From contig NC_064042.1 in assembly GCF_932526225.1 (NCBI RefSeq), forward strand, positions 12,039,040 through 12,103,039: DNA of 64,000 nucleotides. Reading direction: 5' to 3'. Position numbers and translations under genes: made by a program. This document shows positions 40,901-51,895 of this stretch, one piece after another. A model generated the notes under the pieces. The model had not been told where the DNA came from. It saw only the letters and a program-made list of their open reading frames with translations, and did not search any database. The DNA is from Nematostella vectensis (taxonomy: Eukaryota; Cnidaria; Anthozoa; Actiniaria; Edwardsiidae). The first letter of the stretch is position 1; each line of letters opens with the position of its first letter.

Positions 40901-42430
40901 CACTCAGAAAGTCACGTGACTTCTTAGTGCAAGTCGTCTTGTTCACAGTAAAATAGTATTGATCTCCTGCTTATATGGATTCAATTCCAGCACGTACGTT
41001 CATCAGCGCAATTTCCCATTATCATTTTTATACCTCTGTCGAATTTCCTTTGGCTTCTATTCATAAACAAAAAAACTGATAAAAGCATGTTTATACACCT
41101 TCGCCTGCATGTTCTTAAACTGATCTCGCTGTTAATTGTGCATCTGTGACCAGCACCTAAAAGTACCTTCTTTCTTCGTCTGGTGTATTTCCTCCTGTGT
41201 CGTCTTATTTGCGTCTCGCTCGTGGAACGCCTTGTCGATCTTATCATCCACTCGAGTCCAGAACGACTCGACCAAATTCTCCACGTAATCAGTTGAGAAT
41301 AATTCTTCCCCGTCAGGGGTGTGGACGGGGGTGTCGTTAATGGTTGTAGCCGATTCATCAATGAAGCTTCCATCGGAATATTGTCGACTGAAAATAAGTG
41401 AAATGAAAGCGAATTTCAAGGGGGACTGTGTTAGAGAAAGTGTTTAACTGTTTAAGGAAAAGCTAACAATAAATTTTTCACAAACTTAGTTTTTTTGCAA
41501 AATGAGAGAACTGCCTCTTCCGTTATAGGCAATGCATGGTTTTAATGCTTTTAAACACATAATTTTGCAATTTGCTAGCAACAAACGAGTAGGTGACAGG
41601 GTCGAGAATACTGAAGCGAAGGTTTTGCGATTATTTGGTTTGACAAAATAATGTTTAGGTAGGTCTGAGAAGCGTTAAACAGGAAATTCGATGGGTAAGT
41701 GATTGCCACATCCACACCGGTGAAATTAGTTAGAAATGAAAATAAATTTGTCAAATACTCTTGTACTTTCTCAGGAACGATGAACATTAACAAAAATGAT
41801 TTTTTCTTGAGACCTTGCATAAATCAACCTTTCGAAAGTATGATTGGAAAAAAATATATAAACATTTTTATGGTATTTCTCAGGCTGTGGCAATACTACT
41901 AGTAAGTTTGTTGTGTTTTGACATAAAGCTCTGCCTTTTCGACTTCCATCTCGGAGTTTCTCACTAAAAGAGTCGTTAAGGCAGTGACAATATTTTATCA
42001 CATAAACAATTAAAAATATATAACATGAAAATGTGTGATTTTTCCGAACAATAATCAAAACATACCATAGCAAAGTATTCAAAGTTTTGCAAGTTTTCAA
42101 ATCTAATACAGGTTCTTTTAAAGAGCTGGTTGTTTTCTTTTTTGTTTCTCTCAAAGTGACGAACACGAAATGCTGTTTTTTTTCAACGTTTTTGTCCTGT
42201 GCGCAAATTAATATTCCCACCTAAAATGTGATTCATCTGGGAAATTCTCCTTTTTCAGTTGACCATTTGCATTTTTTTCAGCTTCTTTACTTTGATTTAC
42301 ATAGCTAAATACAGGAAATTAGAGAAATAAGCAAATTTACTAGCCTTCAAGATCAAAGACCACTCACAATGAACAAGCAGTGACAACATTTATCCTACCT
42401 GTCGAATTTCTTGTCGGAGTTTCTATTCAT
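37949..42430 (-). CDS. Hv1-like voltage-sensor-domain protein
   Basis: Eleven exons (minus, 5' to 3'): 42399-42430, 42221-42304, 41167-41387, 40406-40485, 40278-40320, 39887-40000, 39359-39432, 39089-39130, 38672-38736, 38162-38241, 37949-38010. The total is 897 bases, 298 residues. The first ~150 residues are hydrophilic and acidic. Four helices follow: S1 LSLVILIVLDVGLIALVLL (D175), S2 with FFYLLE (E216), S3 LFDCILVIFYFIAE (D233, E244) and S4 VVVLRLWRMIPVLN (R269, R272, P275, N278). D in S1, E in S2, D in S3 and the RxWRxxxxxN pattern of S4 match voltage-gated proton channels, but the third S4 arginine is a proline. The C-terminal tail is only ~20 residues, shorter than the Hv1 coiled coil. 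There is no pore domain. The S1 exon acceptor is chosen by phase and is weak; a different junction is possible. It may be a proton channel or a non-conducting voltage sensor. Confidence 0.75.
38465..38610 (+). repeat. Dispersed repeat D, copy 2
   Basis: Blocks cttacctaggattggcttag, a G run, gtgcgcagtcaaaggtatca, ttaataagaaatgacccact and a gtgtgcgcgcgcac tail, lying in the intron between the S3 and S4 exons of the voltage-sensor gene. Closest to the copy at 63190. Confidence 0.75.
38797..39045. repeat. 76-bp tandem repeat
   Basis: Three copies of a unit containing gaagtaagccaataaggatg, cgagaaa.ac.ttat, gatacgaagcgcgctaccgt and ggtcaccttgacagtttgt; the last is shortened. Intron of the voltage-sensor gene. 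Confidence 0.85.
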
Positions 42431-43254
42431 CTGTTTGGGTGAATCTAGCTAGAGAGCTGCTCATTGCTGAACAGTTTTGAAAATCAAAGCTCTTAGCTTT
42501 AGTGGATCTCTTACAAAAAGTGGAACAATCTTGTGGTCGAGTGGAAAGGTTTTGTGTTCGTGTTATGATACCTGTAAAATCAGTGTAAACAGTCGCTTCA
42601 ACACAACCCACCGGTGGCGTCACAACGGACAAAAATACACTATGTTGAAAACAACGTCAGCTTTTTATTCAAATAAGTGCAGGTTTTAAACCACATGAGG
42701 GCAAAGAGAAACAATCCTATAAACTCGACTTTTCTATTCTTCGCTTTCATCTTTCAGAATATCTAGCTTGCATTTAGATGTCTTTCAGTTTTTCAAAAAT
42801 GTAGATTGATCGTTATAAGAGAAACTCTTTCAAGAACAAAATACTAATTGAAAATTACTATTTGCTCGCAAACCAAGCACTTTTCACTTGAAAGGACACA
42901 CGAAATAATCTAGTATACCCGAGCGAACAGGTGGAAGTTTTATGCTATGACAACCAAGCGAGAGACAGTCGAACTATTGGCGCATGCGTATTCTGTATTT
43001 TTCCCGGGGCGTTCCCGGTATTGGCCGAGGAGAGGTGCATACCGATCTCTTTCCTTTGTATCTGTTTAAATCGTTTTATTGCAAATGTCATCTTGCAAAT
43101 TCCACTCGCGCTCATTCCACGGTCTTTAAAAATACTAAAAAGTACTTTTTTGGCTCTTGACAATCAGACCTTCCTGTGGCAACCGGCGAAACAAGACCCG
43201 AAGAAACTTTTAACCAACCCGACGATATCTTAGCCTTGATAATCTTTGAATTGT

Positions 43255-43610
43255 CAACTTAGGTAGTTTCTAATAGGGCGGTTCCTACATGGAGGGGGGG
43301 GCTAAAAAAGTTTTCGGTACGTCGATGGGGGGTCTTAAAAGCTTCAATGCTGTTGAAGGGGGGTTAAAAAGTTTAATCCCTTTAAAGTAGGAAACTTTTT
43401 TATTTATTATCATTGAAATAAGTAATTAAAATGCAAGAAATATCATTTCTTGGTTGTTTTTATTTGCATTATGTGTTTTATATTTATCTATATTTCGTAT
43501 TATAAATGTAGTTTTGTGGATTTTTTAAGAGAAGGAGAAGGAGGGCAGGGGGTGGGGTGAAACAAGTTTTTGGGTTTCTCCTGGGGGGGGGGGGGGGCAA
43601 CAAAGTTTTG
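43255..43610. repeat. G-rich low-complexity segment
   Basis: Several runs of 6-13 G alternate with aaaagttt pieces (ggggggctaaaaaagtttt, gggggggggggcaacaaagtttt). No gene. 42431-44422 otherwise shows nothing I can support apart from the likely promoter region of the voltage-sensor gene. Confidence 0.6.
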
Positions 43611-44422
43611 ATTACAGAGTAGAAAACTTGGCTTAGATCTTTTTCCTCCTTGTGAAACAGACTTGAACGGACTAATGTTTGAAAATCAAACACACATAGC
43701 ATTTTTCAAACTGTCCAAATGAACACTTTTTTTTCAAACCCAAACATATCCACAAAGTACAAGGAAAGACGTTTGACAACATACAAAGTAACGTATGCAT
43801 AATTGATCTGGTTCTTTTGTCGTGCATTGTATAAATGCGATTGGCTTTAACACCTCTTAGGATTTTCTTTGTTTTATAGATATTCAAATAGTCGTAAAAA
43901 GTTCAGTTGGCGCCATTCAAGTCAATAACTGAACGATTAAACAACGAAAGACACTCCGTCGCAAGTTGTGAAGCTGTACCCTTGCGTCCTAGCTAGTATT
44001 ACTGATAAGTGGTCTTCTAAACCAAAATGCAAAACAATAATTTCAGCTTGGGCAGTTTAGATAGTGGAGCTGGTAGAGATAAAAAAATCGCTTAAAAAAG
44101 TCAGAGTGTATTTCGTTAGAAGTGCGTTTTATTTTGGGCGAAAGCATCCTCAACTTCACATGAAGGTTTCTAGGTTCTCCTATCGTCTATCTCCTGTAGT
44201 ACAACACAAGCGCGACAGATTTTACTTTATTTTTACACCCTCTGTATTTTAACACCATCCGTATTTTAAAATTTTAACGGGTCAGGTAAATTTTATTTAC
44301 TGCCGGTCACTCAACTTACCACTTACTCGTCGGGAAAGAAAGAAAGAAACTGTTCGGTTTGATTTAGAAATTACAACTAGTGCCTACGGGTGGCGGGAGG
44401 GCTAAAAGCTCGTCGGGTTTAG

Positions 44423-44676
44423 AGACAATTCGCCCCATGACAGGTAATCCGGAATCTGGAATCCATGAAAAAATGAGATATGGAATCCGGAATCCATGAA
44501 AAAATGAGATATGGAATCCGGAATCCATGAAAAAATGAGATATGGAATCCGGAATCCATGCTGCTGGAATCCGGAATCCACGAGAAAAAACCCACATGGA
44601 ATCCGGAATCCACACACTAGGATCCGGAATCCAGAACCCTATTGGAGAACCTGTCATGGGGCGAGACAATTTCCGT
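44423..44676. mobile_element. Foldback element with internal 31-bp repeats
   Basis: Ends gacaattcgccccatgacag and the inverted ctgtcatggggcgagacaatt. The interior has three copies of a 31-base unit (catgaaaaaatgagatatgg plus aatccggaatc) followed by further aatccggaatcca pieces. Open frames here simply translate the repeat. Confidence 0.75.
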
Positions 44677-44754
44677 CGGTTCGGTTCGCCTGGTCTGTTA
44701 CGGAGGGGTGTATTTTTGTGATCTTGCTAACTAAAACATTCTTTTAGATCCATT

Positions 44755-46565
44755 ATGAGAAAAGTCCTGTGTATCGCTTCTGTATCTCTCCTTATCATGT
44801 CCATAGCTGAAGGCAAGGAAAATTAAAAAATATACCTAAGTTAAGTTTAGGCTAAAATAAGGTTAAACGAACTTTCCCGCCTCAAGTACAAAAGTACGAC
44901 GGTTGATAGTGACATGAGCCCACGTTGACTTAACAAGGGCTCAAAACGATTTCAAATTAATTTATTGCGCACAAAAAGAATAAATTTGAAAAATAAAGTA
45001 CACGCTAGTTTTAAAATACCGAATACCTAGGTATTCTAAAATTGTATATGCTTTTTTTTCAATAAAATACTTAATTTTATGCAAATTTTAGTTTTGAAAA
45101 TGTTATGCTGGCCATAAGAATTTACCAAATTTTCAAAAATTGGATAAATTCAAACGCATTTATTTGGAACTTGTTTTAATCCAGTGCCAAAGTAGGCCTC
45201 GAAATATTTTGGTTGCACAATACAGAAACATTAAAAGAGAATAAGGGTACAGCCACGCCCCTACTACTGGTCATTTTCTTATATATTTTTTAAAATTGGC
45301 TACGGCCATGTAATCTTATCCTTCAGGTAGTTCTATCAGTTTTTTTATAGAGTCTGAGAACTATAATGATAATTATTTTCTAATCTATTGCGACAACCAT
45401 AACGGGGGGGGCTTAAGAGTTTGCGGTGAGGCTGTTTTGCCTTAAATCTGGGGCGGTTTTTCGTATTTTTTTTTCTGCGCTATTGCGGTTTCTCTAGACT
45501 GCGCGGTTTACGGTTATTAACATATTTTGACGGTTTTGTGTTTTTTGGCTTTTTTCTGTGCGGTTTCTGTGCATTTTCGCACCCCCCCTTACGCCCCCAC
45601 CATAAAGATAATCATTGTCTTATCTAACACAACAACTATAATGATAAATATTAACTTATCCAGTACAACCGCTTATAAACATCATTGTATTTTTCAGGTT
45701 GTGTCGATAAGAAACCAACTTGCGTCACTAACAAGGGCTGGTGTATGATCGCATATGTGCAGAGGGACTGCCCGATGACATGTGGGGGGGGGGGGGGGGG
45801 GTGGGGTGGAAGAAAAATAAATTGACTTCAGGTGCGTTCGCAAAATTGGCCGTGCGGCGGAGGGGGGTTACGCAATCCTCTGTGTACGCTCCTTGACTTG
45901 CCCTTCTTGTGAGTTCCGCCCATTTTCAGTTATGTGGTCTACATGTACACTATGGCCCCCTTCTCCATATCACGTGATCCCAAAATTAACCAATTATCTC
46001 GCACTGGGCCCAATTATTTCAAATTGTGGTAGTTAGGATTAATGGGATTGGGAAATAATTAAATATAGACAATAAATTTTTCTTAATGCCATTTTGTGAT
46101 GTTTTAATTGCATCTTTGTGGCGATGATAATATCGGCTACTCAGGAATTATAACAGTGATATACACCAAAAATTGTTTTGGAAAAATAATCTCGGCTCAT
46201 AATCATAATAAATTTCATTTCTAAATAGGAGTTGCGTTTAGAGTCATATGCTATTTTGGGTTATTTTTCCGCAGATTGTGTTGATAAGAAACCAACTTGC
46301 GCTACCACATTAAAGGGCTGGTGTATGTTCGCATATGTGCAGAGGGACTGTCCGATGACATGTGGGAAGTGCGGTGAGTATAAATAAGGGAGAGATAGAC
46401 TTCAGGGTCAGGGTGCCTAAACACAATTGTGATGGGATCCCTGTGCCAGAGTGCATTCACCTCCCCGACCCCCACCCTGGCTCCTTGTGCCTTTCTTGTG
46501 TTTTGCAATAATCACTTTAATCTCTTGTAAAAATCACTTTTTACTACATAGGTCGAATAGACTGA
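44755..46565 (+). CDS. Short secreted ShK-domain protein
   Basis: Three exons: 44755-44812 (signal peptide), 46275-46373 (ShK domain) and 46552-46565 (last codons and TGA); 171 bases, 56 residues, phases 1 and 1. The first donor is the rare GC type (GAAG|gcaagg). An upstream acceptor (cttttag before 44748) suggests a 5' UTR exon. The mature part is essentially one ShK-type domain with six cysteines spaced C-x6-C-x7-C-x8-C-x3-C-x2-C. ShK domains occur both in sea anemone venom potassium-channel peptides and in many secreted non-toxic proteins such as proteases; the single-domain, signal-peptide layout fits a venom-like or neuropeptide-like product, but function cannot be read from sequence. 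An extra decayed domain exon lies in the first intron. Confidence 0.7.
45698..45783 (+). pseudogene. Decayed duplicate ShK exon
   Basis: It has an intact acceptor (tttttcag) and the same phase as the functional exon at 46275-46373. It is nearly identical up to the fifth cysteine, where a run of about 17 G replaces the sixth cysteine and the splice donor. If included, it would not splice onward. An exon duplication whose 3' end was overwritten by a poly-G expansion is the simplest reading. Confidence 0.7.
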
Positions 46566-47874
46566 TGGATTCTCCGACCTCCACGGTTAAATGCGTAGAA
46601 GGATAAGAGCGAAGAGGATCTGAATGTGTATTTGCACCTCTCATTCGCGACTAGCATAGGTAGCGCATGTTCTGCACCATATAGTTTTCACCAGTGTGTG
46701 TATCTACTGTAGTGAATAAATTAATAGTTGTTATACTGCTGCCAAGTCATGACCGGGGCGTGTCTAGAGAAAAAATACAGCATATCAATATTTGGGTGAC
46801 CTTCAAACCTGCTCGGTCAATCTCTTGGAGGCCTGGGTATCAGGGCATTTCAAGATTAGTGAGATAAAGATTTGACCAAGCGATCAATTTTTTCTTGACA
46901 AACTCTCGCCGCGAGTCTCAAATTGACAGGAATCAGCATTTTTTACCATGTTTTCTGGAGATCAGGGAGCGAAAAAAGTTTAGCGTTTCTAAATATGGGC
47001 ACCAATGCCCATATAAGGTAATACAAACGAAGGACACTATCCTTGGGGAATATGTTTGATATGGGTGGTGTCCAGAGTAGTAAATCACTGACCACAGATC
47101 AATAAAGTTCAAATCGACGTATTTAGCTCTTGTAATAAGTTACTAAATCAACCTAGAAATTTTTATCATAATACACACACAGGGGTCAACCGCATAACAG
47201 TCAATCTGTTTGTTTTTTTAATTTAAAAACTCGTTTTTCTAGCTCGCTCGCATTTCCTTATTTTGTCATTACATACCATATTTGGGAGTCCTCTTCAATC
47301 ATTTTTTCGCCTTTTTATAGCTCTAGAGCTATTGGAAATCAAGAATTTACAGTAAATTTGCAGGAATTCGATTTTGCTGGCAGCCATTTTGGAAATGGAG
47401 CCTAGTCCCTAACGTTTTCGAATATCACAGGTCTCCCGCGCGCTCGCCCCAGGCTTTTTTAGACCAGTTAAAAACGCAGCCATTGATTGATATGGAGTCG
47501 AACTCACCTCGCCACATGAACAGGGTGGGGTCTAGATCCCTCAGATCCCCCGTAACACGCGTCTGCATAATTTTGTTCAACCCTGTTCGTCATATTTTGT
47601 TTATAGAAAACGCGCAAAAATGTCGAGCAAAAGACGAGCCAACATGCTTAATTACCACAACTCTCAGAATCAGTTGCAACCTGTTTAGTTATGCCACCTA
47701 AATCATGTTTGATTTGCCAAATTTGTTAACCATTTACAATGCTGCATGGTGTGAGTCACACCATGCATGGCAACTAGCTTACGAGGGATTTATCGACCGA
47801 TCCAATGACAACTCTTTAAACTCTTTACTGCGAAGCACCTTGTTATTGTAGTGACTGAAACTGCTGAATTACGA

Positions 47875-48166
47875 ATGCATACCTGTCAACTCTCCCGCAT
47901 TAGGCGGGAGTCTCAAGATTTTCGACCCCTTCTGCCGCTCTCCCGCGTTGAGCACCAAATCTCCCGCTTTTTAGCGATTTTTTCTATTAAAATATTTGAA
48001 ACAAAAATTTCCTTGCGTAGCGCAATTTATTTGACACCTTTGTGAGATCTATCAGTGGATTTGTTTGCAGGTTAAACCCACCCCTTCCCCCAAAAAATGA
48101 ATATACCCCACCCTCCCCCAAAAAAATTCTCAAGCCTTGGGATTTTCAGAGGTTGACAGGTATGCA
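47875..48166. mobile_element. MITE with TGCATACCTGTCAAC ends
   Basis: Left end TGCATACCTGTCAACTCTCC, right end inverted as GTTGACAGGTATGCA. Contains ctcccgc / gcgggag pairs at the left. About 290 bases. Outside it, 46566-51239 holds no gene I can support; weak duplicated pieces (aagtattctatatttgtt / aagtattatatatttgttt) occur at 48378 and 48583. Confidence 0.75.
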
Positions 48167-51100
48167 AATGCCCAACATAAACACATCTTAGTCCACATCT
48201 TAGTCCACTAGCGAATACAAACGTTGAACAATCTGCAATCTTAATTCAGAACGTAATAGACTTTTTTCATACGCAGTGGCTATATGCCCGACAGTCGGGA
48301 AAGATCCTCAATGGACTAAATGCCCGACAGTCTTTAATTTTATTAAAATAAACCCTAAACTTGTCGATCTAGGGAATTCAAAGTATTCTATATTTGTTGA
48401 GAAAGGGCAAGCAATCTGAATTGAGATTTGTTATTGGTATAAATTGGTATTGATTTTCTGTTGACTATGTACACTATAGAATCGTAATTTTAGCTGTTTA
48501 GTGGCACTGGAATTTTCTACAATTTGCTGCTAAGTCGACAGTTCTCAATTTGCTCAAATATTGTTAACCATGTGAGCTTCAAGTATTATATATTTGTTTA
48601 GAAAGGGCAAGCGAATATGGATTGAGTTTTTTCTTGCTCGTATACACAATAAACACCTTTCCCGAGTGTAGCAGAAAAAATGCGATTTGATAGTGTATAC
48701 AACTTTCAATCCCGACAACAATGTTCATTTCAAAATCGCTTGTCCTTTTCACCGATTTACTTGAAGCGGATAATCAAACTAGCCCTTCACCTAAGGGCAA
48801 AGCGAAAGATATTTAAACAACCCAAATGCCAGTACCTGACGATTGAATTGTAAGGCTTTGTTTATTAATGCAACTGATGAGAGAAATAACTTTATTGAGG
48901 GAAAACAAACCAACCACATTCCTAAAATGACGCGTAAATATATAAGCATTCTGTAGATCTCTGTGTTATTTGATGAGACTAGTGTAAGGGAAATGTAAAA
49001 TCACTCTGAATAATCTCATTTCTCTTTCCTGCTTCTCATATCAGACATAAAATTGTTTTTTATTCGATACTGGCTTTGCAGTATATTATATTTTGAGTCT
49101 ATTTTTCCACAGCAATGTCCAGTCCAGAACTACTATGATTGCAAATAATTGCCCAAGTAATAAAACACAATTGATTGGATTAAACCAAGGAAAACACAGG
49201 CACAGAGATTCTCTAGAAATCAGTTGGCTCCAGTGAATACTGCAGTGTACTCAACATGCAGAAGCTATTGTTAGGGAGAAGCAAGAGATCATAAATTCTG
49301 TATAGTACACTATATGTTAACACCGAGCAGTAATCATTTCAGTCGCTATTTTTTCATGGCCACCGCTTAGATGCAGCTCGGGGTGGGCACACGGGTTGTG
49401 TCCCTCCCACTCAACCACAAAAAGCAGTCTTTTTTAAAATACACTTATTTTCCATAATATCTATGACTGCACATTCCGTCCACAGCTAATCAGATTGTCT
49501 GTTATATGGTTATCAGACTTCACCTTTAACTTTTAGACAGACAATGCCTTTAATTAAATATTTTTTTTGTTTAATAAAATAAGACTACAATAAATTTGTT
49601 TTTGTTCCTTATCTCTTATAAAACCAACCAATCTATGAGCTCGAGCACTTCACTTTTCCACGAGAACTTCTAGTCTACCTATACAATAAAACTACGGCAA
49701 GTATTCGAATTCTTTTTCAGATTTGATTTTCCGCGCGCTCGAAGGTTTGTTTACACATATTCCGAATTTGTCTAGAATAAGATTTCTCCTCTACGATGAT
49801 ATTTTTGGAGATTTATTTAGTGTGTTTTCTTGAGAGACACGGAGGTCTGAAGGTCAGAAGTCCTTTTTTGCTGCGGGAAATAAAATTATTTTTGTGCTAT
49901 TGTGAAATCTTGAAAATGGCGCCTTTGCGACAGGCTGGTAAAGGGGCCGGGGTATGGATCACGTTTCACGGACCGGGCAAAATGACTTTTCACGTTTCAC
50001 GGCCCACAATGGACGTCACGTTGCTCGTAGGGTGAAAAATGGCCAAATCTCGTTTCACGAAAATACCTTTTACCACCCTTTTGCGAGTGAGATTCTCTCA
50101 CAAAAAAGCCTGCGTTAGAACTTTGCTCCCCAGTATAATATTGAAATAAAAAAAAAAACATTTCTCTTACTTCTCCGGTAATGTGTGGAAATGGTATGGT
50201 TTCGGGGTTTTCTAGCTCAGCCGTTTTTCCGTGAAAGGTGGATCACAGTCCATTCCTTAGCGTATTTATAGTATGATATAGATCTATTTCGTACAGAACA
50301 AAGGGTCCCTGCGTTGTCCTTTATTTCTCTAAATATTCATATTTGATATTTAATTTTACATTCTTTTATACAACAGCGATGCTCCCACATGTTGTAAGAA
50401 TACAATAGATAAAATTGAGGTTTCGCAAAAGCTGAATAAGTGTTTGTTTAGCAGCTTTGAACGAGAAAGATTTAGAGAAAAGGCTTTATCGCCAGTTTCA
50501 TTGTGGAAAACCAACTGGGCTAAAGCGGTCACTAAGGGTTCCTTTAATCAACTATCCAAGTCTACATTTCATTTTTTTTGTCTCTCGTGCCCAATCCATA
50601 TTTTATTTGTAAGTCTTCCCCTTCTCCCTATAGTTGTATAATGTTCTCGTTATAGCTGCAATGATTCTACCGTCGGCAATTGACCTTATGAATCTTTGGT
50701 TGTGGTTTTCAAAAAAAAGGAACAAGAGAGTTCCAGAAATTATAGGATATTCTTCTTGAAAACCTGGAATAAAGCCCCAAACTCGACAGGAACTGCATAG
50801 ATAGATGGATAGATAGATAGAATACTATTGCAGCTAGTTAGCTGAATTACGGTAAAATTACAATATCAATTATAAAAAATTATAATAATAAAAAAATGTG
50901 AAGTAAATAATACTCTATACATGACTATATGATTTAAAAACCTAGGCGGAAACCGATATGTACAAGGATAAAATCTAACGCAACGCTTTAGGCACCACGA
51001 AACTGTTCTTAAAACTGTTCGCCTTGCACTTTGGAATGTTTAATGTTATTGCGTGCTGGCAACAGTTGGTACAATCTTTGATTTTGTTATTAAAAAGTTG

Positions 51101-51239
51101 ATCCACCATTTGCATTACCGCATACATATATTTTTCTCATCACGTCTTAGTGTATAGCCCTGAAAAGATCACAGTCTTTGTTTTATGGAAACCAGGATCT
51201 AAGAATTGAATGATCTACGGGGTATAACCACGGGGTAAG

Positions 51240-51804
<565 letters not shown>

Positions 51805-51848
51805 TCTCGATAGGCTGCATGGTTATTGTTAAAGCACACGGAAGCGGT

Positions 51849-51854
51849 TATAAG
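51849..51854 (+). promoter_or_regulatory. TATA-like box of the plus-strand ENPP
   Basis: TATAAG 47 bases before the ATG at 51896, and 45 bases after the LINE tail. The minus-strand paralogue has TATAAA at a matching distance. Confidence 0.4.
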
Positions 51855-51895
51855 AGCGGTTATCAAAAGGAAAAAAACCCGCACAAATATTTATC

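Noticed and set aside
42931-43233. 100-codon plus-strand open frame
   Set aside because: Overlapped by an equal antisense frame, no domain, lies upstream of the voltage-sensor gene.
49796-50035. 79-codon open frame
   Set aside because: Its second half translates a phrase repeated nearby (acgtttcacgg), so it is repeat-derived.
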